From NCBI RefSeq assembly GCF_030655415.1, contig NZ_JAURVN010000014.1, positions 620,001 through 684,000 of the forward strand: 64,000 nucleotides of DNA, written 5' to 3'. This document shows, one piece after another, positions 45,959 to 56,168 of this stretch. The stretch comes from Herminiimonas sp. (GTDB taxonomy: Bacteria; Pseudomonadota; Gammaproteobacteria; Burkholderiales; Burkholderiaceae). Positions within the stretch are counted from its first letter, which is position 1; every line of letters starts with the position of its first letter. Position numbers and translations under genes: made by a program. Under the pieces are notes generated by a model. The model saw only the letters and a program-made list of their open reading frames with translations, did no database searches and had not been told where the DNA came from.

Positions 45959-47479
45959 ATGTATCTGTCTCACTTCGGACTCAATCAGGCACCTTTTGCG
46001 ATTACCCCGAATCCGCATTTTTTTTATGCGGGGAATAAACGCGGCGCCATCCTTGAAGCCTTGATTTATGCGGTTCTGAATGGCGAAGGCATTATCAAGG
46101 TCACAGGCGAAGTGGGCAGCGGAAAAACCATGTTGTGCCGCATTCTCGACGGCATGTTGCCAGAGAACGTAGAAGTCATCTATCTGGTCAATCCGACACT
46201 GAATCGCGATGAAGTTATCTATGCCATCGCCGGTGAACTAGGTTTGGCGACAGAAGGCTTGCGCGCAGATGAAATGATTCGACTTCTGCAAAGCGAATTG
46301 ATTGCCAAGCACGTGGCTGGTAATCAAGTAGTGCTACTGGTTGAAGAAGCGCAAGCAATGCCGCTCGACACACTAGAAGAAATTCGCTTGTTTTCAAATC
46401 TGGAAACAGCGCATCACAAGCTGCTGCAAATCGTATTGTTTGGGCAACCAGAACTCGACGAAAATCTGAGTCTGCCGCGCATGCGTCAGTTGAAAGAACG
46501 CATCACACACAGTTTCAAAGTGCCGCCACTTGAGCCTGCTCTATTGCCTGAATTTTTGATGTTTCGCATGCGAGCTGCTGGTTACCATGGCCCGGACATT
46601 TTCACCAAAGGTGCACTCAAGCAAATGGCTAGGGTCTCGGAGGGCATCATTCGTCGTATCAGCATCCTTGCCGACAAATCGCTGCTTGCAGCATTTGCGG
46701 ACAATACTCATACAATACAAAGCAAGCACGTCAAAGCAGCGATCGAGGATAGTGAATTTTCCTCGCACAGTCGCACACGCTTTTGGCGTAATGCACTGAT
46801 CGCGACCTCCATCGCGCTCATCGCAGTTGCAGCGACGGCAGGTACTTGGGCTGTATTGCAAAACAAGGGCGCTCCGCAAGCGCGACAATCGGTGGCGTCA
46901 TCCGTCACTGTCACGCAAAAAACAATCGCACCAGCCGAAGCAACACCCGCTATACCAGTTGCCAGCACACCAGTCACAGCGCCAAGCGAAGAAGCTGTTT
47001 CAGCAAAAGTGATAGAGACAACGGCAACATCTGCTCCATTAAAAAGTGTCACAGAAACGCCGCAATCAAAACCTGAGGCAGAAGTAGTCGTGAGCACGTC
47101 AAAACAGGTCATCATTGATCCTGTGCTGAAAAAAATGTTGAGTAAATCCAAATACTGGCTCACCAATCAATCGCCTCCGACCTTCAGCCTGCAACTTGCA
47201 CTCATTGAGGCTGACGCCTTACAAATCAATCGTTATTTGCACAAGATTCAAACGCAGATGCCAGCACAAGAGATCTATCTGTACCCAACACGCATTGGAG
47301 ATAATGCGCGCATTGGCATCCTGTACGGAAGTTTTGCCAATCGGTTAGATGCAGTTCTGATGCAAAAGAAGCTTGCAGAAATACATGACCATCCACCTCA
47401 ATTGCGAACAATGACCGGTATTAAAACCGAGATAGAACGCACAAAGAGTAATGACCTATGGCCAACTGAGCGGATTTAA
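45959..47479 (+). CDS. mshM: MshM/ExeA-like AAA ATPase
   Basis: A 506-residue inner-membrane protein. The N-terminal AAA domain opens FGLNQAPFAITPNPHFFY, typical of ExeA/GspA/MshM, with Walker A GEVGSGKT (50-57) and VVLLVEEAQ (124-132). A membrane helix spans about 278-299. A periplasmic Ala/Pro/Thr-rich linker leads to a C-terminal SPOR-like domain (about 385-500), which in relatives binds peptidoglycan. It may open the cell wall or place the secretin. It is the first of the core pilus genes, with mshL 73 bases later. Confidence 0.88.
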   Translation: MYLSHFGLNQAPFAITPNPHFFYAGNKRGAILEALIYAVLNGEGIIKVTGEVGSGKTMLCRILDGMLPENVEVIYLVNPTLNRDEVIYAIAGELGLATEGLRADEMIRLLQSELIAKHVAGNQVVLLVEEAQAMPLDTLEEIRLFSNLETAHHKLLQIVLFGQPELDENLSLPRMRQLKERITHSFKVPPLEPALLPEFLMFRMRAAGYHGPDIFTKGALKQMARVSEGIIRRISILADKSLLAAFADNTHTIQSKHVKAAIEDSEFSSHSRTRFWRNALIATSIALIAVAATAGTWAVLQNKGAPQARQSVASSVTVTQKTIAPAEATPAIPVASTPVTAPSEEAVSAKVIETTATSAPLKSVTETPQSKPEAEVVVSTSKQVIIDPVLKKMLSKSKYWLTNQSPPTFSLQLALIEADALQINRYLHKIQTQMPAQEIYLYPTRIGDNARIGILYGSFANRLDAVLMQKKLAEIHDHPPQLRTMTGIKTEIERTKSNDLWPTERI

Positions 47480-47552
47480 CAATCTGCCATAGTTGAAACA
47501 TAGCAATATGACTTAGAATTCTTTCGAAGTACTTGGAAGTAGCCTGTTAAAC

Positions 47553-49304
47553 ATGACTGACCCGATGATAAAAGTTGCCCTCACTCTTACTACCTGTGTT
47601 TTACTCAGCGCTTGCGGCACCAGGGCAATTGCGCCGTCAACCAGTCATTTACGCGAAACACCTCAAGCGCAAGGCAGCATTCCGGAACCGGTGCGACAAA
47701 GTGCAACCTTAGCGCCGCCAAAACCGACTGCAAAGTTGGAAACCTTCAGCGTAACCGTCTACAACGTACCAGTGCAGTCCCTGTTGTTTGCGCTCGCCCG
47801 CGATGCCAAACTGAATGTCGACGTACACCCGGGCATCGAAGGCAACGTCACGCTGAATGCCATCAACCAAACCTTGCCGCAACTGCTGACACGGATCAGT
47901 CAACAAGTTGATATGCGCTATGAGATCAGCGGCCCCAATCTGATCGTGACACCAGATACGCCCTACTTGCGTAATTACAAAATTGACTACGTCAACATTG
48001 CACGTAACTCTGAAAGCAAAGTCAGCATTGCCACTCAAATTTCGTCAGCTGGCGGCAATGTCGTAGGCGGCGGTGGAGGCACTGGCGATAACAACTCAAC
48101 GACTTCTGTCACCAACACATCCAACAACCGTTTCTGGGAAACCTTGGTACAAAACATCAAGGACACCTTGCACGAAACCGACAAAACGTTCCCCGACAAT
48201 GCAGATGGCAATGCAGTCGCTGCAGAGCCCGTGGTGACGGGCAAGACCAACGCACCAGCTGCACCACGCACTCCAAAGTTCAGAGAAGCAGCATCGGTCA
48301 TTGCCAACCCAGAAGCCAGCTTAATCACGGTACGAGCCACCAGTCGCCAACACGATAAATTGCAAGAATTTCTTGATCTCGTGATGAATAGCGCCAAGCG
48401 TCAGGTATTGATTGAAGCAACGGTCATCGAAGTGCAATTGAACGAGAATTACCAACAAGGGATTAACTGGCAGAGCTTGCGCACAACAGGCGCAGGTGAA
48501 GGTTTCCAATTTTCACAAGGTAAGGTTGGAACCACTCCATTGCCTAGCGGAATACAACAGGGCATCAGCCCTTCTATATTTGGGATTACTTATTCAAATC
48601 CCACTTCAGCGCTCGGCAATATAGCGGCAGCAATTACTTTGCTTGAATCATTCGGCAAGGTAAAAGTTTTATCCAGCCCGAAGATCAGTGTCTTGAACAA
48701 CCAGACTGCTTTGCTGAAGGTTGTCGATAACGAAGTTTATTTCCTGATTACCGCAACCACCACGGCGGGAACGATAGGCGTACCCGCCACTTCCGTCTAC
48801 ACATCTGAACTGCGCACCGTCCCAGTTGGATTTGTAATGAGCGTAACGCCGCAAATCTCTGATTCAGATGAAGTGTCTATTAGTGTGCGTCCTAGCATTT
48901 CACGCATCATCGGCTACGTTCAAGATCCGAACCCAGCACTTGCGGGCGCCTCACCTCCTGTAGTCAGCCGTATCCCTGTCATCCAAACACGTGAGATGGA
49001 ATCGATACTCAAGGTGCCAAGTGGCCAGATTGCAGTCATGGGCGGCCTGATGCAAGATTCAATCAACAATCTTCGGGACGGCATTCCACTCATCAGCCGT
49101 ATTCCTGTCTTCGGTGATGCATTTAGCTACAGGAATGAAACCACCACCAAATCTGAACTGGTGATTTTCATGCGTCCCGTTGTCGTAAAAAGCGCCAGCA
49201 TCAACGGTGACTACAAAGATTACCGCTCCTTCTTGCCTGACGACCAACCGCTGAATTCAGAACCGTATACCGAAACACGCCGTACAGGAGCATCCGGTTC
49301 ATGA
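47553..49304 (+). CDS. mshL: Outer-membrane secretin MshL
   Basis: A 583-residue secretin. The N-terminal signal ends in a lipobox LLSAC with Cys21, so it should be a lipoprotein. An STN/N0-like domain (about 70-135) contains VYNVPVQSLLFALARDAKLNVDV. After a Gly/Asn/Ser-rich linker comes the secretin beta domain (about 270-565), with VKVLSSPKISVLNNQTALLKV, MESILKVPSGQIAVMGGLMQDS and GIPLISRIPVFGDAFSYR. It forms the outer-membrane pore for the pilus. Its stop overlaps the next start (ATGA, 49301-49304). Confidence 0.94.
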   Translation: MTDPMIKVALTLTTCVLLSACGTRAIAPSTSHLRETPQAQGSIPEPVRQSATLAPPKPTAKLETFSVTVYNVPVQSLLFALARDAKLNVDVHPGIEGNVTLNAINQTLPQLLTRISQQVDMRYEISGPNLIVTPDTPYLRNYKIDYVNIARNSESKVSIATQISSAGGNVVGGGGGTGDNNSTTSVTNTSNNRFWETLVQNIKDTLHETDKTFPDNADGNAVAAEPVVTGKTNAPAAPRTPKFREAASVIANPEASLITVRATSRQHDKLQEFLDLVMNSAKRQVLIEATVIEVQLNENYQQGINWQSLRTTGAGEGFQFSQGKVGTTPLPSGIQQGISPSIFGITYSNPTSALGNIAAAITLLESFGKVKVLSSPKISVLNNQTALLKVVDNEVYFLITATTTAGTIGVPATSVYTSELRTVPVGFVMSVTPQISDSDEVSISVRPSISRIIGYVQDPNPALAGASPPVVSRIPVIQTREMESILKVPSGQIAVMGGLMQDSINNLRDGIPLISRIPVFGDAFSYRNETTTKSELVIFMRPVVVKSASINGDYKDYRSFLPDDQPLNSEPYTETRRTGASGS

Positions 49305-50905
49305 GCCTGTTAATGCAAGCGCTTAAGAAAGCTGAAAACGCCAAGCAAAAGCAAGGTGATCAAAGCGATGCGCCTACCGCTACTGATCCTGTTGCCACCG
49401 CAGATACACCAACACCACCATACGACTTGGAGGCAATGCCTTTAACCTTGCAACCTCAGGAGCCATCTTCTGTCGAGCAGCAAGAAGCAATCTCAGCAGC
49501 AGCGCAAGAAAGCAGTAAGGTCTCCACTTCGTCTCTGGATTATTTTTCTACTCCGCCGACTAAGGAACTGAGCAAAGCGGAACAGCAAGCTGCGCTCGAA
49601 GCCGATTCGGGCCTGGCACCGAAACCACCTGAAACACCTTCTGCTCCGGCTGCCGAAGTCCCACCGCAACCGACACCTGGCGTTTTACGTGCAAAAGAAA
49701 CTGCCACTGGCGGTGGAACGCACGGAAAACTCAAAATCGGTCTGGATGAAAAACAAAGTGCTGCGATAGAAGCAAAGAAAAAGCTGGCAGCACGCAATGC
49801 CGCAAAATCGGTATTCGATGCAAAACAGAAATCTCCAAATCGCCGAGCAATCGTCATCGGGCTGCTTGGCTTGATTATTCTTGCCAGCGCTGGCGCTTAC
49901 ACTTATCTAAGCATCGTCGGCATCGACCAGAAACCATTAATGAATGTGGCTGCAGTTGCACCGGCAGCACCTGCTGTAGTAACACCTATGGTCGAACCCG
50001 TTACAGATCCATTTGCACAGACGTCGGAAACAAAAACTGAAATATCGCCTGACGCACCGTTGGTCGCTGGCAGCCCAAGCATTTCGACAGAATTACCTGT
50101 CGTCCCTGCAACAAGCATGAGCACTATGCCGGGAACAACCACCGTTGCAGTCATACCGCAAAATCGTAACGCTTTGGCAGCGCCATCGCCTGTAGTTACT
50201 GCACCTGCGCCCCTAGCACGTGCAACAGCAGCACCTGCCACACGCCCTCTAACATCTGCACAACCACCTTTGTCCAGCATGGCAATGCAAAGTGATTCCA
50301 TCCAGATTCGGCGTACCAATGCATCCTTGCAGCTAAACCCTACGCTATCCAGCGCCTATCAGGCTTTCACAGCGGGCGACCTGAATTCGGCAAATTCACA
50401 ATACCAAAAGGTCTTGCAACAAGAGCCGAATAATCGCGATGCATTGCTTGGCATCGCCGCCATCGCGATCAATCGCGGACAAAATGCCCAGGCTGGCTCT
50501 TTCTACAATCGTTTGCTGGAACTTGATCCAAATGATGCAGAAGCTTCGGCAGGAATTGCCAGCCTCGATCAGAACGATCCGTCGCGTGCAGAAAGTAGAT
50601 TGAAAAAGATACTGAGCAAGAATCCGAACTCTGCACCAACCTTGTTCACGCTGGGCAATGTCTATGCAGAACAATCGCGTTGGTCCGAAGCGCAACAATT
50701 TTACTTCCGCGCTTTTGGTGCAGCGCCAGGAAACGCGGACTATGCCTACAACCTGGCAATCAGTCTGGATAAACTGGATCAACCACGGCTTGCACTTGAG
50801 TACTATCAACGCGCGTTGGAAATTTCGCAAAAAAGTGGCGGAAATCTGGATAAGACTACCGTAATTAATCGTATCCAAGCCTTGCAATCAATGCCGCAAA
50901 CATAA
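49301..50905 (+). CDS. mshN: MshN-like TPR protein
   Basis: A 534-residue protein beginning MSLLMQALKKAENAKQ, the usual start of MshN and related GspB-like proteins. A long acidic, Pro/Ala-rich cytoplasmic part precedes a single membrane helix (about 183-203). The periplasmic part has a low-complexity linker, then tetratricopeptide repeats from about 345 to 530 (for example YQAFTAGDLNSANSQYQKVLQQEPNNRDALLGIA). It probably bridges inner membrane and secretin. It is translationally coupled to mshL. Confidence 0.88.
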   Translation: MSLLMQALKKAENAKQKQGDQSDAPTATDPVATADTPTPPYDLEAMPLTLQPQEPSSVEQQEAISAAAQESSKVSTSSLDYFSTPPTKELSKAEQQAALEADSGLAPKPPETPSAPAAEVPPQPTPGVLRAKETATGGGTHGKLKIGLDEKQSAAIEAKKKLAARNAAKSVFDAKQKSPNRRAIVIGLLGLIILASAGAYTYLSIVGIDQKPLMNVAAVAPAAPAVVTPMVEPVTDPFAQTSETKTEISPDAPLVAGSPSISTELPVVPATSMSTMPGTTTVAVIPQNRNALAAPSPVVTAPAPLARATAAPATRPLTSAQPPLSSMAMQSDSIQIRRTNASLQLNPTLSSAYQAFTAGDLNSANSQYQKVLQQEPNNRDALLGIAAIAINRGQNAQAGSFYNRLLELDPNDAEASAGIASLDQNDPSRAESRLKKILSKNPNSAPTLFTLGNVYAEQSRWSEAQQFYFRAFGAAPGNADYAYNLAISLDKLDQPRLALEYYQRALEISQKSGGNLDKTTVINRIQALQSMPQT

Positions 50906-50971
50906 TCATTTTCATGGCAATGAAGATGCAGCGCCCAAAAATTCATTTGATGAAAAGCACCCCGTTTAAAC

Positions 50972-52675
50972 ATGGCTGAAAAACCGAAACTGCCGCTAGG
51001 CACACTGTTGATCAGTAAAGGTGTGATTAGCGAAGATCAATTGCGCATCGCACTGATCGAACAACGTCGTAGCGGTGATCCTTTAGGGAAAATGCTGATC
51101 AATCTGGGCTTCGTTACCGAAGCGACAGTGCGGGAAGCATTGAGTGAAAACCTCAACCAGCAAAGTACAGATCTCTCGCATATTTCAGTTGATGCCACAG
51201 CCATCAAGTTAATTCCCAAGGATGTCGCGAAGCGCTACAAAGTGTTTCCGATGGTGTTCGACAAAACTGATCGTACACTTATGCTGGCCATGGCAGATAC
51301 CAGCAACATCATTGCGCTCGATCAAATCAACGCAATGCTGGGCAAGGATATTACGCTCACGCCCATGCTGGCCGGTGACTCGGAAATCAACCGTGCGATC
51401 GATCAATACTATGGCTTCGAGTTATCCATCGACGGTATTCTGAGCGAGATCGAAACCGGGCAAGTCAATTATCAGAGTTTGCAATCGGTATCTGATGAAT
51501 ACAGTCAGCCTATCGTGCGCCTGATGGATGCCTTGCTAGTCGATGCGGTACAGCACAACGCATCGGATATTCACTTCGAACCGGAAGAATTTTTCCTGCG
51601 CATTCGTTATCGGATCGACGGCATCATGCGGCAAATCCGCAGCCTGCATAAAACCTATTGGCCAGCGATGGCCGTCCGACTCAAAGTCATGAGCAATATG
51701 AATATCGCCGAGACGCGCGCACCGCAAGATGGTCGCATTGCGATCAACTTCTCTGGTCGTCAGATCGATTTTCGTAGTTCCGCACAACCGACCGCGCATG
51801 GCGAAAACTTTGTGCTGCGTATTCTCGATCGCCAGAAAGGCATCGTCCCCCTCGATAATCTCGGCTTAGAAGACAATGAACTGACCTTGCTCAAACTGAT
51901 GATCGCCAGACCCGAAGGCATCATTTTGGTCACCGGCCCGACCGGTAGCGGCAAGACCACAACGCTGTATTCGATTCTTAATCACATCAACACCGACAGC
52001 GTCAACATCATGACGCTGGAAGATCCGGTTGAATATCCAATGACCATGATTCGCCAGACCTCGGTTAATGAATCAGCAAAAATGGGATTCGCCAACGGTA
52101 TCCGATCGATGATGCGACAAGATCCAGACATCATTCTGATTGGTGAGATTCGCGATAACGAAACTGCACAAATGGCGTTCAGTGCTGCCATGACCGGCCA
52201 TCAAGTGTATTCAACGCTGCATACTAATTCGGCCGCCGGTGCTATCCCGCGCTTGCTCGACATCGGTATCCTGCCTGACATCATGGCGGGAAATATCATC
52301 GGTGTTATTGCGCAACGCTTGATTCGCAAACTGTGTCCGCACTGCAAAGAATCGTTTCAGGCAGATTCGATAGAACGTAAACTTTTGGGTCTCGCGGTCG
52401 ATGCGCCTGAGACTACAATTTATCGTGCGGTTGGTTGCGATCAATGTCAGCACCAAGGTTATGCCGGTCGTCTGTCGATCATGGAAATGCTCAAGATGAA
52501 TAGCCAGTTGGACGATTTGATCGCACGTCGCGCTACTGCAAGCGAACTCAAAGCCACTGCAATTTCTATGGGCTTTAGACCGCTAGTTGAAGATGCGGTA
52601 CGACGCGTATTAGATGGCTCTACTTCGCTCGATGAAATTTCACGTGTCGTAGATCTGACTGACAGGCTCGTGTAA
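50972..52675 (+). CDS. mshE: Pilus assembly ATPase MshE (GspE/PilB family)
   Basis: A 567-residue extension ATPase. The N-terminal MshEN domain (about 5-145) carries the LGxxLixxGxIs repeats (LPLGTLLISKGVISEDQL, DPLGKMLINLGFVTE) that in MshE bind cyclic-di-GMP. The ATPase core has Walker A GPTGSGKT (322-329), LEDPVEYP, Walker B DPDIILIGEIRD, and a zinc site of four cysteines (455, 458, 489, 492). The EAL protein elsewhere in the window might influence it through c-di-GMP. Its TAA shares one base with the next ATG (TAATG). Confidence 0.95.
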   Translation: MAEKPKLPLGTLLISKGVISEDQLRIALIEQRRSGDPLGKMLINLGFVTEATVREALSENLNQQSTDLSHISVDATAIKLIPKDVAKRYKVFPMVFDKTDRTLMLAMADTSNIIALDQINAMLGKDITLTPMLAGDSEINRAIDQYYGFELSIDGILSEIETGQVNYQSLQSVSDEYSQPIVRLMDALLVDAVQHNASDIHFEPEEFFLRIRYRIDGIMRQIRSLHKTYWPAMAVRLKVMSNMNIAETRAPQDGRIAINFSGRQIDFRSSAQPTAHGENFVLRILDRQKGIVPLDNLGLEDNELTLLKLMIARPEGIILVTGPTGSGKTTTLYSILNHINTDSVNIMTLEDPVEYPMTMIRQTSVNESAKMGFANGIRSMMRQDPDIILIGEIRDNETAQMAFSAAMTGHQVYSTLHTNSAAGAIPRLLDIGILPDIMAGNIIGVIAQRLIRKLCPHCKESFQADSIERKLLGLAVDAPETTIYRAVGCDQCQHQGYAGRLSIMEMLKMNSQLDDLIARRATASELKATAISMGFRPLVEDAVRRVLDGSTSLDEISRVVDLTDRLV

Positions 52676-53880
52676 TGGCGATGTACTCCTATCAATCGAT
52701 GGATCAAAACGGCAAGACCGTTCGCGGCATGATGGACGCTGCGAACATGCCTGATCTGGAAATGCGCCTCAAACGCATGGAACTCGATCTGATCGATTGC
52801 AAGCCTGCCGAACAACGCACCTTTACACTCGGCCGACGCAAGATCACACGCAAGGATTTGATCAATTTCTGCTTCCACATGGAACAGTTGACTGGCGCTG
52901 GCGTGCCGATTCTGGAAGGTCTGGCTGATCTGCGCGATAGTCTGGAACAACCACGTTTTCGCGAAGTCGTGGCCGACATGATCGAAAACATTGAAGGCGG
53001 TTCACAACTGTCGGAAGCCATGCTGAGACATCCGTTGGTTTTCGATAAAACCATGAGTAGTCTGATCATGGCAGGTGAGCAAACTGGACGCATTTCTGAA
53101 GTATTCAAGAATCTGAGTGAAAGCTTGAAATGGCAAGATGAATTGGCATCGCAAACAAAGAAGATCGTCATGTACCCTGCCTTCGTTGGTACGATCGTTT
53201 TGGGTGTCACATTTTTCCTGATGATTTTTCTGGTTCCGCAACTCACAGGTTTTATCAAAAACATGGGGCAGGAATTACCGTTTCATACCAAAGCGCTCAT
53301 CTTTGTTTCAAACATCTTTGTCAATTACTGGTATGTGGTTCTCTCATTACCGGTCGTGATTTTCGTCATCATCCAGGTCACGCTGAAAAGCAGCGAACGC
53401 GCGCGTTATCTGGCTGATGAATACAAATTGCGTGTATGGATGGTTGGCCCAGTCATACATAAAATTATTCTCGCCCGCTTCGTTACTTTTTTTGCGCTGA
53501 TGTATGCGTCGGGTATTACCATTCTTGACTGCATACGTCTGTCAGAAGAAATCGTCAACAATCGCATGATCGCGCGCGCTTTGCAGCAGGCAGGACAGTT
53601 AATCGCCGAAGGACAAGGTGTTACTGCGGCATTTCAGATGACTGGTATGTTCCCGCCTCTGATTATCCGTATGTTGAAGGTAGGTGAAGCCACTGGTTCG
53701 CTCGACACCGCGCTGCGCAACGTTGGCTATTTTTATAACCGCGATGTCAAAGAAATGATCGAACGCGTGCAGGCCTTGATCGAACCTATCATGACGGTTC
53801 TACTTGGCGCGCTTTTGGGCTGGGTCATGCTTTCCGTACTAGGTCCAATTTACGACACCATCAGCAAGATCAAGATGTAA
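52675..53880 (+). CDS. mshG: Pilus platform protein MshG (GspF/PilC family)
   Basis: A 401-residue inner-membrane platform protein with two GspF repeats. Recognisable parts are the FCFHMEQLTGAGVPILEGL and FVTFFALMYASGITILDCI repeats, each followed by membrane helices (about 162-188, 220-240 and 372-392). The family C-terminal IEPIMTVLLGALLGWVMLSVLGPIYD is intact. It receives force from MshE and adds pilin subunits. It directly overlaps mshE. Confidence 0.94.
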   Translation: MAMYSYQSMDQNGKTVRGMMDAANMPDLEMRLKRMELDLIDCKPAEQRTFTLGRRKITRKDLINFCFHMEQLTGAGVPILEGLADLRDSLEQPRFREVVADMIENIEGGSQLSEAMLRHPLVFDKTMSSLIMAGEQTGRISEVFKNLSESLKWQDELASQTKKIVMYPAFVGTIVLGVTFFLMIFLVPQLTGFIKNMGQELPFHTKALIFVSNIFVNYWYVVLSLPVVIFVIIQVTLKSSERARYLADEYKLRVWMVGPVIHKIILARFVTFFALMYASGITILDCIRLSEEIVNNRMIARALQQAGQLIAEGQGVTAAFQMTGMFPPLIIRMLKVGEATGSLDTALRNVGYFYNRDVKEMIERVQALIEPIMTVLLGALLGWVMLSVLGPIYDTISKIKM

Positions 53881-53910
53881 TGAATACCACTGCTCAACCA
53901 TAAGGCTACC

Positions 53911-55479
53911 GTGCGCAAGCAGCTGTTTTATCTCACCAATCACGAACTCACCGCTTATTCGTGGAACAGCAAGAACGCTTTGCTGGAAGACATTTTCGAA
54001 AATGACGAAAATGGCTGGCAGCGCTTTGCCGAGTACGTTGCAATTCGAAAAAATCTGCCTGCTGAAATTTTAGTCGACCTGATCGAAGAAGACTTCCAGC
54101 GCGATACCATTCCGCACACAGTTGGTAAGGGGCGACGCGCATTAATAGAGCGCAAGCTGACACAACTCTATCGCGATACCCCCTTTCGCCACGCGACACC
54201 GCAAGGACGTGAGAAAACAGGGCGTAAGGATGACCGCATCCTGTTTAGCGCATTAACTAATGCGGAGTTACCCAAACCCTGGCTGAATGCACTACTGATA
54301 CATACGGTTCCGGTAATCGGCATTTATTCGCTGGCGCTACTTAGTCAAGTCCTCTTCAATAAATTGAAGTTCGGCACAGCGCCGGTGCTGCTGGTGACGC
54401 ATCAATCGAGTGGCTTGCGACAAAGTTATTTCCATGAGGGGCATCTACACTTCAGCCGGCTCACTCCGTTACTGGATCAAGCACCAGAGCTGTTGGCAGA
54501 ATCACTGATTTCTGAAAGTCTGAAAACCAGGCAATACTTGGCCAGCACACGCGTACTAGCGCGTGGAGTACCCGTACAAGTAGTCGTCATTGCAGAAGCA
54601 CATAATCTTGTAGCAGTGCAGGAACAAGCAGCAAACAATCCAGATCCCAACGCCGAGTATCGTTTTCTTCCAATCGACGAAGTAAGCCAGCAACTCAAGC
54701 AAGGGTCTAGCGAACTCAGCGAAGATTGCGATGAACTCTTGTTGTCTTTACTTGGCAAAGAACGTGTTTCTAGTCACTACCCACTGCGCGAACAAAATCG
54801 GTTTTATCAATTATGGCAAGCGCGCATTGGACTCTATGTATTAAGTATCTTGCTTGGATTAGCGGCACTGGCATGGGCCGGTATTGATTTGATGACTATA
54901 TTTGAACAGCGACGCGAAACGACTCGCTTGGAACAGGAAGCACTCGCGGCAGAATCCAAATATGAAATCATTGTAAAAAACATGCCGAGCACGCTCGTCA
55001 CACCACACAACATGAAATCAGTAGTCAACATTGAGCGCATGATGGTGCAAAACGTCGCTTTGCCGAATGAGTTGATGTCAGAAGTCAGTCGCGCACTCGA
55101 TGCTTTGCCGCAAATAGTCATTAAGCAGCTGCAATGGAAAATTGTTGATCCCGCGATGCTGAGCGCAACTGTCGATCCGAACTCCCCGCCGCCGCCGATT
55201 GATACAGGAGCGCAACCGATTATTCTCGGTTTACCAGACAAACCTGCCGAGATATTACTGATCGATGGAGAAATCCAACCGTTTGACGGCGATTATCGTG
55301 CCGCATTGGATAGCGTGCGTATGCTAGTTGCGACCTTACAAAAAAATCCACACCTAAAAGTAACGGTCACACTGCAACCTATTGATACCAATCCAAGCGT
55401 CAAACTTGAAAATAAAGCAGGCGACCCTGCCGCGGATTTGATAGCAGCGTTCTCAATCAAATTGGTCCGTACCCCATGA
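53911..55479 (+). CDS. Single-pass inner-membrane protein, PilN/MshI-like position
   Basis: A 522-residue protein with a cytoplasmic N-terminus of about 305 residues, one membrane helix (about 307-325, IGLYVLSILLGLAALAWAG) and a coiled-coil start (FEQRRETTRLEQEALAAE) of a periplasmic domain. The layout is that of PilN with a PilM-like cytoplasmic part fused on, but no actin-like motifs were recognised. GTG start with the gene 30 bases after mshG. Position between the platform and the PilO-like gene argues for an alignment-complex role; this is inference. Confidence 0.75.
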   Translation: MRKQLFYLTNHELTAYSWNSKNALLEDIFENDENGWQRFAEYVAIRKNLPAEILVDLIEEDFQRDTIPHTVGKGRRALIERKLTQLYRDTPFRHATPQGREKTGRKDDRILFSALTNAELPKPWLNALLIHTVPVIGIYSLALLSQVLFNKLKFGTAPVLLVTHQSSGLRQSYFHEGHLHFSRLTPLLDQAPELLAESLISESLKTRQYLASTRVLARGVPVQVVVIAEAHNLVAVQEQAANNPDPNAEYRFLPIDEVSQQLKQGSSELSEDCDELLLSLLGKERVSSHYPLREQNRFYQLWQARIGLYVLSILLGLAALAWAGIDLMTIFEQRRETTRLEQEALAAESKYEIIVKNMPSTLVTPHNMKSVVNIERMMVQNVALPNELMSEVSRALDALPQIVIKQLQWKIVDPAMLSATVDPNSPPPPIDTGAQPIILGLPDKPAEILLIDGEIQPFDGDYRAALDSVRMLVATLQKNPHLKVTVTLQPIDTNPSVKLENKAGDPAADLIAAFSIKLVRTP

Positions 55480-56168
55480 ACATGGATCAAAAAACACCCG
55501 TCGCAGACAAGCAAGGCACTGTCAAACTCAAGACCGTCGCTGCGCCTTATACGTTCGCCAAAGATGGCTACCCGCTTATCCGCAAAGCCTTGATCACTTT
55601 CGGCATTGTTTGCGCAATAAGTATTGCAATTGTCGCCACCTGCCGCTTCGTGCTACTCAGAATCGAGCCCGATAGAGAGCAAGCGCAAGCGCTACAAAAT
55701 GCCGCCAGCGAAAAATTCCGACAGGCAGAGAGTGAACGTATAGAAATACGCGACTTTCAACCTAAATTCACGCAATTACGGGAACGTGGTTTTTATGGGG
55801 AAGAAAATCGCTTGTTCATGCTGGAATTGATTAAAAGCATTCAGCAGAATCGCCGCCTGTTACCTATCAGCTATGAATTCGCGCCCCAGCAATTGCTGCC
55901 ACTAGACCCGAATTTGCTGACAACATCGCTGGAATTACATGTCACAAGTATTGTCGTGCGTATGGGGCTATTGCATGAACTCGACCTGTTTCACTTTCTG
56001 GGCGACTTGAGGGATAAAGGATTTTATACTGCAAAGGAATGCACGCTTACTCCAGTCACTACAATTGCCACGGAAGCATTGGCACCGCGTCTAAACGCAG
56101 AGTGCACGCTGTATTGGGTTACCGTAGGTGAACCGGCGGCGGCAAATACTTCCGCGGCACCGCAATGA
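55476..56168 (+). CDS. Single-pass PilO-like protein
   Basis: A 230-residue protein with a short cytoplasmic tail, one membrane helix (about 38-62), a coiled-coil (65-105) and a periplasmic alpha/beta domain. This is the architecture of PilO/MshJ. The start overlaps the previous stop (ATGA), and the end overlaps the next start (ATGA), so three genes form one translational chain. Sequence similarity alone would not identify it. Confidence 0.7.
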   Translation: MNMDQKTPVADKQGTVKLKTVAAPYTFAKDGYPLIRKALITFGIVCAISIAIVATCRFVLLRIEPDREQAQALQNAASEKFRQAESERIEIRDFQPKFTQLRERGFYGEENRLFMLELIKSIQQNRRLLPISYEFAPQQLLPLDPNLLTTSLELHVTSIVVRMGLLHELDLFHFLGDLRDKGFYTAKECTLTPVTTIATEALAPRLNAECTLYWVTVGEPAAANTSAAPQ

